Origin: JAFIHK01 sp041441455
Lineage (GTDB): Bacteria; Bacteroidota; Bacteroidia; Bacteroidales; UBA932
DNA: 62,293 nt
Assembly (NCBI GenBank): GCA_041441455.1
Contig: JASDTB010000064.1
Coordinates: 1-62,293 of the forward strand
Reading direction: 5' to 3'
The notes beneath the pieces were generated by a model. That model was not told the DNA's origin. It saw nothing but the letters and a program-made list of their open reading frames with translations, and did no database searches. A program made the position numbers and the translations under genes. Shown here piece after piece: positions 54,148 to 62,293 of the stretch. How positions within the stretch are numbered: the stretch's first letter is position 1; every line of letters starts with the position of its first letter.

Positions 54148-56448
54148 CTACTTGGATTTTTTTGGTTTTGCACTATTTACAATCTCCATAATTGTATCTA
54201 CTTCCAATGTTTTTGGGTCGGTACCTTTAGGTATTTTATAGTTTTTACCGTCGAACTTTATATATGCACCAAATTTACCATTAAGAATCTCAATATTTTT
54301 TTCTGGGAAAGATTTAATTGTCTTTTCTGACTCTTTTTTGCTATGGTTGTGAATAAGCTCAATACAAGTATCTAAGTCGATAGTGTATGGATCGTTTGCT
54401 TTACCTATTGAGATGAATGTTCCTTTGAATTTGATATATGGGCCAAATCGTCCAGAGGCACAAAGAATCTCTTCTCCTTCGAACTCTCCTACAATTCTTG
54501 GAAGTTCAAAGAGTTTCAACGCCTCCTGAAGTGTGATTGTCTCGATAAGTTGACCTTTCGCCAGACTCATGAATCTTTTCTCAGGGTCATCGCTCTCGCC
54601 TATTTGAGCTAATGGACCAAATCTGCCTAATCTTACTAAAACTGTCTTACCTGTTTTTGGATCGGTTCCCAATATCTTCTCTGCATTTGCAGGGCGTGAG
54701 GTTTGTAATGTTGCCTCAACGGTCTTGTGAAAAGGAGCATAAAATTGAGAGATCACCTCATTCCAGATAAGTTTTCCTTCTGCGATTCTGTCGAAATCCT
54801 CCTCAACTTTAGCAGTAAATCCGTAGTCGATGATGGCTTCGAAATTTTCGGTCAAGAAGTCAGTCACTAAGATTCCAATATCTTCTGGGAAAAGTTTTGA
54901 TTTTTCGGCACCGAAGGTCTCAGTAATCTCTTTTCTTTTGATCTCATCTCCAGAAAGTGCAATAATTACGCATTTGCGCTCTGAGCCAGGACGGTCGCCC
55001 TTTTCTATGTAACCTCTTTGAGTGATCGTTGAGATAGTTGGTGCGTATGTAGATGGTCTGCCGATTCCAAGCTCTTCGAGCTTTTTAACAAGGCTAGCCT
55101 CTGTGTATCTTGGTGGTTTTTGAGTGTATTTCTCCGAAGCAGTGATATTAATTCGATTCATCTTTTGACCCTGGATAAGTTCGGGTAGTAACAAAGTAGA
55201 CTCTTCGTTATCTTGCTCGTCGTCTTTGGATTCGATATAAAGTTTGAGGAAACCGTCGAACAAAACTCTATCTGCCGAAGCTGTGAATTTTTCGGCATTT
55301 TTGTCGTTGTTGATAGTTATCTGAGTTCTTTTAATAACTGCGTCGGACATTTGAGAAGCTACAGTCCTTTTCCATATAAGATTGTAGAGTTTTCTCTCTT
55401 GCGGTCCTGCCTCAATCTCCTGATTGGCGATATATGTTGGTCTGATCGCTTCGTGGGCCTCTTGCGCACCTTTAGTCTTGGTTGCATATTGCCTTGGCTT
55501 CGAGTATTCAGCACCATAAAGTTGAGTGATTGTCTGCTTTGCCGCGTTAACTGCCAATTGCGAAAGATTTGTTGAATCGGTACGCATATAGGTGATAAAT
55601 CCGCTTTCGTACAGATTCTGCGCTACTCTCATTGTCTGGCTTAGAGAGAATCCGAGCTTTCTCGAAGCCTCTTGCTGAAGGGTTGAAGTTGTAAATGGGG
55701 CAGACGGTGTCCTTTTTCCCTCTTTCTCCTCTACCGAAGCTATTGCGAAAGCCGCACCTTTGCACTCCTCTAAGAATTTGACAGCGTCGTTCTCCTTCTC
55801 AAATTTTCTATCGAGTTCAGCCTTAACCTTTACCGAAGCTTTGCTTCCTTCTGGATTGAAGATTCCCTCTATTTTGAATTGAGATTTTGATACAAAGTTT
55901 TGAATTTCGCGCTCCCTCTCTACAATTAATCGCAAAGCGACAGACTGTACTCTACCAGCAGAGAGTTTTGGTTTTACCTTTTTCCAGAGGACAGGCGATA
56001 GTTCGAATCCTACAAGACGGTCGAGGACTCTGCGAGCCTGCTGCGCCATCACTAAATTCATGTCTAATCCTCTTGGATTCTCAATAGCATTTAATATTGC
56101 GTCTTTTGTAATTTCGTGGAATACAATCCTTTTTGTCTTGGCAGGATTGAGCTTTAAAGTTTCGGCAAGGTGCCAAGCAATAGCCTCTCCCTCACGGTCT
56201 TCATCGGATGCAAGCCAAACCATGTCTGCCTTTTTCGCAAGACTCTTCAGCTCGGTTACCACCTTTTTCTTATCGTCGGAAATTAGATAGTCGGGCTCGA
56301 AACCCTTCTCAATATCAATACCCAGGTTCTTCTTCGACAGATCGCGAATGTGACCGAAGCTTGATTTGACTGTAAACCCTTTCCCCAAAAATTTCTCGAT
56401 TGTCTTGGCTTTCGCCGGCGACTCAACTATGACCAAATTCTCTCCCAT
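54148..56448 (-). CDS. topA: DNA topoisomerase I
   Basis: TopA relaxes negative supercoils through a covalent Tyr-DNA step. The 766-residue protein has the Toprim domain ('LVIVESPAKAKTIEKFLG' start, 'ASDEDREGEAIAWH'), the active-site region 'SGFITYMRTDSTNLS', and C-terminal topo repeats ('RFGPLAQIGES', 'GRFGPYIKFKG', 'GKFGAYIKFDG') in place of the Cys4 zinc fingers of E. coli TopA. The frame continues 10 codons upstream, but the ATG at 56448 matches family starts. Confidence 0.96.
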   Translation of the reverse strand: MGENLVIVESPAKAKTIEKFLGKGFTVKSSFGHIRDLSKKNLGIDIEKGFEPDYLISDDKKKVVTELKSLAKKADMVWLASDEDREGEAIAWHLAETLKLNPAKTKRIVFHEITKDAILNAIENPRGLDMNLVMAQQARRVLDRLVGFELSPVLWKKVKPKLSAGRVQSVALRLIVEREREIQNFVSKSQFKIEGIFNPEGSKASVKVKAELDRKFEKENDAVKFLEECKGAAFAIASVEEKEGKRTPSAPFTTSTLQQEASRKLGFSLSQTMRVAQNLYESGFITYMRTDSTNLSQLAVNAAKQTITQLYGAEYSKPRQYATKTKGAQEAHEAIRPTYIANQEIEAGPQERKLYNLIWKRTVASQMSDAVIKRTQITINNDKNAEKFTASADRVLFDGFLKLYIESKDDEQDNEESTLLLPELIQGQKMNRINITASEKYTQKPPRYTEASLVKKLEELGIGRPSTYAPTISTITQRGYIEKGDRPGSERKCVIIALSGDEIKRKEITETFGAEKSKLFPEDIGILVTDFLTENFEAIIDYGFTAKVEEDFDRIAEGKLIWNEVISQFYAPFHKTVEATLQTSRPANAEKILGTDPKTGKTVLVRLGRFGPLAQIGESDDPEKRFMSLAKGQLIETITLQEALKLFELPRIVGEFEGEEILCASGRFGPYIKFKGTFISIGKANDPYTIDLDTCIELIHNHSKKESEKTIKSFPEKNIEILNGKFGAYIKFDGKNYKIPKGTDPKTLEVDTIMEIVNSAKPKKSK

Positions 56449-56476
56449 AATATATAAAAATAACCGTGTCGGGTGC

Positions 56477-56500
56477 AAAGTAAGGTATAAAGTAAGGTAT
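56477..56500. repeat. tandem 12-bp repeat between topA and the PBP1A gene
   Basis: AAAGTAAGGTAT occurs twice without a gap (56477-56488, 56489-56500). On the minus strand the copy nearer topA ends TTACTTTG, one base off the -7 consensus, 28 nt before the topA ATG, so the repeat may duplicate a promoter element or a regulator site. Confidence 0.7.
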
Positions 56501-56518
56501 TATCCAAATTTTTATTCC

Positions 56519-56526
56519 TAATTTTG
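56519..56526 (+). promoter_or_regulatory. -7 promoter box for the PBP1A-ddl operon
   Basis: TAATTTTG matches TAnnTTTG and ends 22 nt before the ATG at 56549. Confidence 0.5.
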
Positions 56527-56548
56527 CCGCCATAAAGCATCTATAAAA

Positions 56549-58639
56549 ATGAAGAAATTCGAGATAAAAAACAGGGAAAAGTTTATAAAATGGTTCTGGA
56601 TTTTGTTCTTCAGTCCAATCATTTTCAGCGTGGCAGGAGTTCTTTTTGTGGCAATTTTTACAGACGTTCCTTCTTTTAAGGAGCTTGAAGACCCACAAAA
56701 TAACCTCGCGACCGAATTAATTTCGGAAGATGGTGTGATCTTAAGCACTTATCATATAGAAAACAGATCATTTGTCACTTATGACGAACTATCCCCAAAT
56801 CTCGTGAATGCTTTGATTTCTACCGAGGATGTGAGATTCAGAGGCCACTCAGGAATAGACTTCCGAAGCTTAGCTCGTGTGGGAGTAAAGACAATGTTGC
56901 TTGGACAACGTAGATCTGGAGGAGGAGGAAGCACCTTGTCGCAACAACTTGCAAAGACTCTCTTTCCTCGCGACACATCAAGCAGTAGCATACCAGGAGC
57001 ATCGAAAGTAAAACTAGTTGTTTCAAAATTCAAAGAGTGGATTACAGCAGTAAAACTTGAAAGAAACTACACAAAAGAGGAGATCCTCAGTATGTACATG
57101 AATGCGGTTTTCTATGGAAGTAATGCGTATGGAATTAGAGCTGCAGCAAGTACATTCTTCTCAAAATCGCCATCGGAACTGACAATCGAGGAGGCTGCAT
57201 TATTAGTAGGTATGGTCAACAAACCTTCTAGATTCAATCCGGTAACAAATCCCGAAAAGGCACTGATCCGAAGAAATCACGTTCTTGGACAGATGTATAA
57301 ATACGACTATATCGATCGCTCTACATATGATTCTGTGGTTAAACTGCCAATCAAACTTGCATATACTCAACAAGACCACAATTCGGGTCTAGGTCCATAT
57401 TTCAGAGACATGCTTCGCAGAGTGATGAGCGCCAAAAAGCCAAAGAGAAGCGACTACAGACAGACAGAAGATTTTAGAGTAGACTCGCTATTATGGGCAG
57501 ACGACCCTCTCTACGGATGGCTTGAGAAGAACCCAAAACCAGATGGTACTAAATACAACCTCGATAAAGATGGTCTAAAGATCTATACAACAGTCAATTC
57601 TAAAATGCAGCGATATGCCGAAGAGGCAGTTGCAGAGCACCTAGGTCAAGATTTGCAGCCAACCTTCTTTAGAGAGTTAAAGTGGAAGAACAACAAGCCT
57701 TTCTCTAATTCGGTTCCAAAATCGACAATTGAGAATCTTATGAAACAGGCTCGTAAATGGAGCGACAGATACAGAAATATGAAGAATGCTGACTTCTCGG
57801 AAGAGGAGATTGAGCAGAGCTTCAAAAAGCCTGTAGAGATGAGTGTCTTTTCGTGGAAAAGAGGCGGAAGCATAGATACAATAATGTCTCCAAACGATTC
57901 AATTAAATATTACAAATCGTTCTTAAGAGCCTCTCTGATGGCGATGGAACCTCAGACNNNNNNNNNNNNNNNNNNNNNNNNNNNNNNNNNNNNNNNNNNN
58001 NNNNNNNNNNNNNNNNNNNNNNNNNNNNNNNNNNNNNNNNNNNNNNNNNNNNNNNNNCTCTGTCTTGGCCCAGCCGATCTTACGCTTTTCGAGATGACAG
58101 CTGCATATAATACTTTTCCTAGCAAAGGGGTTCATGTCGAGCCAATTTTTGTAATGAGAATCGAGGACAAGGCAGGCAATGTATTATCGAATTTCTCTGC
58201 GCGTAAGAGAGAGTCGATTAGCGAACAGACAGCTTATTTGATGATAAATCTAATGCAAGGTGTTGTTAATGAGGGGACAGCTGCAAGATTGAGATATAAA
58301 TATGTGCCAGAGGGACCAATTGCGGGTAAGACTGGTACCACTAACGATCAGGCAGATGGTTGGTTTATAGGATTTGTTCCTAAGCTGACTGCTGGTGTTT
58401 GGGTTGGTGCCGAGGATAAACAGGTTCACTTCGAAAGTCTCGCATTGGGAGGAGGTTCAAATATGGCTCTTCCAATTTGGGGTCTATTTATGCAAAAGAT
58501 TCTAAAAGATGGCACTCTGGGCATCTCTACAAAAGATATGTTCACAATGCCTCCTGGATTCTCTGCACAGCTGAACTGTAACGGAAGTGATGATGAGCTC
58601 GACTCCAATACAATGACTAACGATCCATTTTTTCATTAA
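56549..58639 (+). CDS. class A penicillin-binding protein (PBP1A type), interrupted by an assembly gap
   Basis: This protein makes and cross-links glycan strands. It has an N-terminal membrane anchor (about 12-35), a GT51 glycosyltransferase ('STEDVRFRGHSGIDFRSL' core 'EDVRFRGHSGID', then 'GGGSTLSQQLAKTLFP') and a transpeptidase domain from about 350, ending with 'KTGTTNDQADGWFIGF'. The gap at 57958-58057 removes the SxxK active-site serine and SxN region. The frames on both sides match only because 100 N happens to fit; the real missing stretch is probably longer. ddl starts 10 nt after the stop. Confidence 0.92.
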   Translation: MKKFEIKNREKFIKWFWILFFSPIIFSVAGVLFVAIFTDVPSFKELEDPQNNLATELISEDGVILSTYHIENRSFVTYDELSPNLVNALISTEDVRFRGHSGIDFRSLARVGVKTMLLGQRRSGGGGSTLSQQLAKTLFPRDTSSSSIPGASKVKLVVSKFKEWITAVKLERNYTKEEILSMYMNAVFYGSNAYGIRAAASTFFSKSPSELTIEEAALLVGMVNKPSRFNPVTNPEKALIRRNHVLGQMYKYDYIDRSTYDSVVKLPIKLAYTQQDHNSGLGPYFRDMLRRVMSAKKPKRSDYRQTEDFRVDSLLWADDPLYGWLEKNPKPDGTKYNLDKDGLKIYTTVNSKMQRYAEEAVAEHLGQDLQPTFFRELKWKNNKPFSNSVPKSTIENLMKQARKWSDRYRNMKNADFSEEEIEQSFKKPVEMSVFSWKRGGSIDTIMSPNDSIKYYKSFLRASLMAMEPQXXXXXXXXXXXXXXXXXXXXXXXXXXXXXXXXXXLCLGPADLTLFEMTAAYNTFPSKGVHVEPIFVMRIEDKAGNVLSNFSARKRESISEQTAYLMINLMQGVVNEGTAARLRYKYVPEGPIAGKTGTTNDQADGWFIGFVPKLTAGVWVGAEDKQVHFESLALGGGSNMALPIWGLFMQKILKDGTLGISTKDMFTMPPGFSAQLNCNGSDDELDSNTMTNDPFFH
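57958..58057. other. assembly gap of 100 N
   Basis: Exactly 100 N, the usual placeholder for a gap of unknown length. In PBP1A proteins the stretch between 'MAMEPQ' and 'LCLGPADLTLFEM' is normally well over 100 residues, so several hundred bases are probably missing. Confidence 0.98.
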
Positions 58640-58649
58640 TTGATTATTT

Positions 58650-59618
58650 ATGAGTACCAAAAAACTGGCTTTGATTTACGGTGGCGACTCTTCGGAAGCC
58701 GAAGTCTCCGTAAAAAGCGGCAAACATGTTGCGTCGCATATCGACAGAACCACATATAGTGTTTACGAAATCCTGATTACAGGGCGCAACTGGAGGGTTG
58801 TGGAGGGTGCCGACAGAGAGTACGACATCGATAAGTCTGACTTCTCATTTACCGATTCACTCGGCAACAAAGTGGTCTTCGATTCTGCCTTGATAATGAT
58901 TCATGGTACTCCAGGCGAAAATGGTTTACTTCAAGCCTATTTTGAGATGGTAGGAGTAAAATATGCCTCATGTTCTTCAATTGTATCGGCAATCACATTC
59001 GATAAGTATGCTTGCAAGTGTGTTCTAAGAGACACAGGAGTAAAGATGGCAAAAGAGGTTTTCTTAAGAAAGGGAGACCTATTTTCTGTAGAAGAGGTCG
59101 TTGCAAAAGTTGGTTTACCTGTATTTGTAAAACCAAATGACGGCGGAAGCAGCTTTGGTGTGACTAAAGTGAAAAAGGTTGAGGATTTAGTGGCTGCAGT
59201 TGAGAGTGCTTTTAAGGAGGGGGAGAGCGTGTTGATAGAGGAGTTTATTCCTGGCAGGGAGATGACTAATGGCGTCTATTTGAAAGATGGAGTGATTACA
59301 GCTTTGCCTGTAACCGAAATTATCCCCGATAACGAATTCTTCGACTACGAAGCTAAATATTTAGGCGCAAGCAAAGAGATTTGCCCAGCACATATTCCCG
59401 ATTCACTAAGAGACGAAATTCAGAAATTTTCGGTGAAGATCTATCACCATTTAGGATGCCGTGGAATCGTGAGAGTAGATTATATTGTTAACGACAGCGG
59501 AATCTACTTTTTAGAGATCAACACAATTCCGGGAATGACTCAGATGAGTCTAGTCCCGCAGCAGGTTAGAGCCGCGGGAATGACTATCGGTGAATTTATA
59601 AGCCAAGTATTGGTTTAG
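58650..59618 (+). CDS. ddl: D-alanine-D-alanine ligase
   Basis: Ddl joins two D-Ala residues for peptidoglycan precursors. The 322-residue ATP-grasp enzyme has 'IYGGDSSEAEVSVKSG' at the start, 'LPVFVKPNDGGSSFGVTKV' core 'VKPNDGGSSFGV', 'IEEFIPGREMTNGV' and 'FLEINTIPGMTQMSLVPQQ' core 'EINTIPGMTQMS'. It forms an operon with the PBP1A gene. Its TAG overlaps the stop of the next gene on the opposite strand (TTAG). Confidence 0.95.
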   Translation: MSTKKLALIYGGDSSEAEVSVKSGKHVASHIDRTTYSVYEILITGRNWRVVEGADREYDIDKSDFSFTDSLGNKVVFDSALIMIHGTPGENGLLQAYFEMVGVKYASCSSIVSAITFDKYACKCVLRDTGVKMAKEVFLRKGDLFSVEEVVAKVGLPVFVKPNDGGSSFGVTKVKKVEDLVAAVESAFKEGESVLIEEFIPGREMTNGVYLKDGVITALPVTEIIPDNEFFDYEAKYLGASKEICPAHIPDSLRDEIQKFSVKIYHHLGCRGIVRVDYIVNDSGIYFLEINTIPGMTQMSLVPQQVRAAGMTIGEFISQVLV

Positions 59619-61363
59619 TTAGCTTTGACAGCAAAAAACAGCGGAGTATAATCAGAAATTTTGATCTTGCCGTTGTCTGAGATCTTAAGCGTAATAGAAT
59701 CAAAGATCATGATGAATTTATCATCCTCATAACGGAGGAATGACTGACTATTTGCATTCAAATAAGATCTTACGTTAATATCAGAGCGAGTCCTTGCAAT
59801 ATCTTCTGCTGAAGGCATTGCATCCTTCATCCCTTGCATTACAAGTGGCTCTGGAACATAGTATCCCGATCTCTCTAATTGTGCTGCCAATAGCTGCGCA
59901 AAATCTTTCTTGAAGAGAACTATATCTGCAGAGTCTTTTACCTCAACGAATGTTGAATCGGGATTGTAGAACGAAGTGAAAGCCTCCGATGTGTAGATCT
60001 TTGCAATGCCATTGATATCAAAACCTTTCTGTTCATTCGAGACTGTAAATGTAATCTCATTATTATCCTCAGATTGTGTTAAGGTTAAATCATTTATAGT
60101 CTCAAAATCTATCCCAAATCTCTCTTTGATAAACTTCTCGCCATTAACTTGTTTAATATATTTAGCAGCTTCGTATATCTTTGAGAAGGTTGCCGACGAT
60201 GCAGAATCTGTAAACTGCTTATTACCAATAACAAGTTTTCCCGAATCGCTAAGAATAGCCAACTCTTTTGCATTGTGGTTGATAATCGAAATTTGAGAAT
60301 TTACTGCGATCTTTTCGGCAGTTATTGGTGGAATATAGGTGAACACTGCAAATAAAACAGCTCCTGTTACAGTAAGATAGATAAATCTACCACCCTTATT
60401 GTTTGTGAAAAGCAGAATCGCAAGAGACATTAAAATTCCACAAAGAAGCAGATAGAACCTCTCTTCGGTGAATCCATAATTATTTACTCGATACATGAAT
60501 CCAGCCCAAAATACAATAGTTGGAACAATCAGGATATAACTTAGATTCTTGTAGATAAAGTTCAATTTTGGCTTCTCAACCAATAGAAGTGCCGCTTTAG
60601 CTGTAAACGCTGCAAGTGCAAATACAAAGACCATGTAAGACAATCCACCTTTTGGAAGCGACCATTCGATGCCAATCTTTATAATATATGCATAAAGAAC
60701 AACTGTATAGACAATCAAGGCAGGAGTAACTACGTAATTCAATACAATTTCTGTGATTCTCTTTGCGATAAACTCTCTTTTTACAATCGCTTTATTCTCA
60801 ATATAGAGATAGACAAGAGGAGCCATGAGGTAGAAGATCACAATGATGATATAGAACTCAATTCGATCTTTTGTGGTGTACTTTAGGTCGAAAAGATATG
60901 AGGTAGACATATTGATGATCGAAAATGAGATGAAAGCGGTCATTATTACAGTCATAGCTAGTGCCGCCTTTGTGAGAGTCTGAGCAGCTTCTGCAACAAA
61001 CTCATTATTCTCTTTGAAAAACTTAAGTGAAACTACAATCAAAAAGGCAAGGAAGTACGACACAGGCAGAGCCGATGAATCTAACCACTCTTTAGTGTCA
61101 ACAAAGATGATAATCAATGGCAACAGGGCTGAAGCAAAGTAGATCACTCTAGGTACCCCTTTTGTAAGAATTCTGTTTAGTACATAAGTTGCCACTAAAA
61201 ACAGTGGTGATAGCGCGAAATTATCGGCACTTGCATCTAATACCTTTTCGTTGATCAAAAGAAACACAACAAACAAGAATAGAGAAAGAACACATTCTGC
61301 AGGATTTTTCTTCATTATTTCGAATACATCCTGCTTAATCTCAGAGAATTTAAATTTTATCAT
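59615..61363 (-). CDS. DUF4153 membrane protein
   Basis: The 582-residue protein has about 12 hydrophobic spans in its first 370 residues and a soluble C-terminal part with repeated lipid-facing strands ('YIKQVNGEKFIKERFGIDFE' core 'VNGEKFIKERFGID'). This is the layout of the DUF4153 family, of unknown function. The frame is open to 61387, but the ATG at 61363 gives the natural start 'MIKFKFSEIKQD'. Confidence 0.82.
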   Translation of the reverse strand: MIKFKFSEIKQDVFEIMKKNPAECVLSLFLFVVFLLINEKVLDASADNFALSPLFLVATYVLNRILTKGVPRVIYFASALLPLIIIFVDTKEWLDSSALPVSYFLAFLIVVSLKFFKENNEFVAEAAQTLTKAALAMTVIMTAFISFSIINMSTSYLFDLKYTTKDRIEFYIIIVIFYLMAPLVYLYIENKAIVKREFIAKRITEIVLNYVVTPALIVYTVVLYAYIIKIGIEWSLPKGGLSYMVFVFALAAFTAKAALLLVEKPKLNFIYKNLSYILIVPTIVFWAGFMYRVNNYGFTEERFYLLLCGILMSLAILLFTNNKGGRFIYLTVTGAVLFAVFTYIPPITAEKIAVNSQISIINHNAKELAILSDSGKLVIGNKQFTDSASSATFSKIYEAAKYIKQVNGEKFIKERFGIDFETINDLTLTQSEDNNEITFTVSNEQKGFDINGIAKIYTSEAFTSFYNPDSTFVEVKDSADIVLFKKDFAQLLAAQLERSGYYVPEPLVMQGMKDAMPSAEDIARTRSDINVRSYLNANSQSFLRYEDDKFIMIFDSITLKISDNGKIKISDYTPLFFAVKAN

Positions 61364-61460
61364 ATAGCAGAGTTGTGTGAGTGACAAACATTTTCTGTAA
61401 AGTTAATTTTTATATTGAGTCACGCAACATAGCAATGTGCTTAACTTTTACATAGGCACA

Positions 61461-62293
61461 TTAATTCTGATTTTTTTTAAAGTTTTCAGCTTGTTCAAAA
61501 ATCTCAACATACACTTCGTCTCTCTCTACTGGTGGATAGCCAAATTCGTCAAGCAAAAGAATGAGTCCAACTTTTAAAGCTGATTTTATGTCGTCACGTT
61601 TGTTCCAGTCAGGAAATTTAGCTTGTCCGTCAACAAGTTCTTTTACGGCTTTTGCCAATACAACCATTTTGTCGTCAGGATATTTGAAATCGTATTTTAT
61701 GCAAAGCTCTTTTAGAATGTCGTAAAATGCTTTTTCTTGAAAGTCAATTCCTAATTCATCACCTGCCGAAAATTCTTTATGAACTTCCCAAATCAAGTCT
61801 GTTAAGGCATTTGCCATTTCTTCATATACCTCGCTTCTTAAAATGTCGTTTGCATCTCGCTTGTTGTATCTTTCAACCAAGGCTTTCATCTTTTTTGAAA
61901 AGTCAATACCTTTTACTTTGTTTACTTTTCTTATTTCGCTAATTACTTTAGCTAAAAGCTGTTGGAGCAATTTGATTTTAGTGTTTGGCAATTTGATTTT
62001 TTCAATCTTTGCCAAATAGTCTTCATCAAAAATATCCTGTTCGGTCTTTGATTCGTCACCCAGTTTAAAAATCTCTTCTACTCCATCACTCTGTAAAGCA
62101 TCCTTAATCATTTCCCGAACCTTTGCGTTCATCTGGGCTGTGTCGGGTGCATTGCCTTTAGTTAGTTTAAATACAATGGAACGAACTGCTAAATAAAAAT
62201 GTGTATAATCTCTTTCGGTTTGTGTTAATTGTTCGCTCCCAGCACAAATATCATAAGCGGCTTTCAATCGCTTTACTAAACCAATAAATCGGG
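61461..62293 (-). CDS. hsdR: type I restriction enzyme R subunit, C-terminal part (runs off the window)
   Basis: The frame remains open to the last base, reading 'RFIGLVKRLKAAYDICAGS' before the first Met-like codon, so the gene starts outside the window. The 276 visible residues match the C-terminal DUF3387-type helical domain of HsdR ('ALTDLIWEVHKEFSAGDELGIDFQEKAFYDIL' in parts, core 'LGIDFQEKAFYDIL', and 'DWNKRDDIKSALKVGLILLL' in part), the region that contacts the methylase core. The motor and nuclease domains must lie beyond 62293. Whether hsdM and hsdS are present cannot be seen. Confidence 0.88.
   Translation of the reverse strand, partial: RFIGLVKRLKAAYDICAGSEQLTQTERDYTHFYLAVRSIVFKLTKGNAPDTAQMNAKVREMIKDALQSDGVEEIFKLGDESKTEQDIFDEDYLAKIEKIKLPNTKIKLLQQLLAKVISEIRKVNKVKGIDFSKKMKALVERYNKRDANDILRSEVYEEMANALTDLIWEVHKEFSAGDELGIDFQEKAFYDILKELCIKYDFKYPDDKMVVLAKAVKELVDGQAKFPDWNKRDDIKSALKVGLILLLDEFGYPPVERDEVYVEIFEQAENFKKNQN

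Noticed and set aside
61434..61462. Hairpin AATGTGC/GCACATT near the hsdR stop
   Set aside because: The stem is 7 bp with a 15-nt loop and the T-run is 11 nt away; too weak for a terminator call.
1..62293. CRISPR arrays, rRNA, tRNA and insertion sequences
   Set aside because: No regularly spaced repeats, no cloverleaf with a recognisable T-arm, and no transposase frame were found on either strand.

Overview
The window is a stretch of Bacteroidota chromosome, most likely from an uncultured or draft-genome member of the Bacteroidales. This rests on a GldH-type gliding lipoprotein, a SusC/SusD pair under an ECF sigma/FecR anti-sigma system, a b558-type SdhC, GLPGLI and DUF4403 proteins, and repeated TAnnTTTG -7 promoter boxes with no obvious Shine-Dalgarno sites. 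A 100-base run of N (57958-58057) shows that it comes from a scaffolded assembly. No rRNA, tRNA or CRISPR array was recognised. Genes fill the window almost completely; the longest non-coding stretches are about 245 bp (22025-22268) and 201 bp (39494-39694).

Layout. 1-6.8 kb is housekeeping: a cut-off gldH, trmB, a ROK kinase operon, a coiled-coil membrane protein with hemW, a lone sdhC, then pyrH-frr and a strong terminator. 6.9-18.2 kb is an accessory nutrient-import locus: ECF sigma, FecR anti-sigma, SusC with an STN signalling domain, SusD, a small lipoprotein, an M16 zinc peptidase and a propeller-like lipoprotein, closed by a terminator; a calcineurin-type phosphoesterase starts directly after that terminator. 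19.7-22.0 kb encodes an HPt protein, a lone receiver and a LysM/TM/HEAT protein. 22.0-25.7 kb is a visibly AT-richer GLPGLI plus outer-membrane-receptor pair, probably an insertion. 25.8-37.8 kb returns to core genes: pgk, an rRNA-type methyltransferase, lgt, smpB, miaA, cstA, an SGNH hydrolase, mscS, a DUF4403 lipoprotein, sugE, a UPF0316 protein and a Tyr/Arg-rich exported protein.

37.8-44.7 kb holds a serine acetyltransferase-cysteine synthase fusion, gcvP, and a carboxyltransferase with its biotin carrier. The leader of the fusion gene carries a terminator hairpin whose upstream strand can alternatively pair with a distant segment, an arrangement typical of an attenuator or riboswitch. 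44.6-51.9 kb is the elongasome operon purH-mreB-mreC-mreD-mrdA-rodA. 51.9-59.6 kb has ispD, an Lrp regulator, topA with a ureohydrolase-like pseudoenzyme, and a PBP1A-ddl cell-wall pair. The window ends with a DUF4153 membrane protein and the 3' part of a type I restriction gene (hsdR), which runs off the edge.

The best candidate for something undescribed is the structured RNA leader at about 39494-39640 in front of the fused cysE-cysK gene. The SusCD-M16 peptidase locus and the kinase-less HPt/receiver/LysM-HEAT cassette come next.
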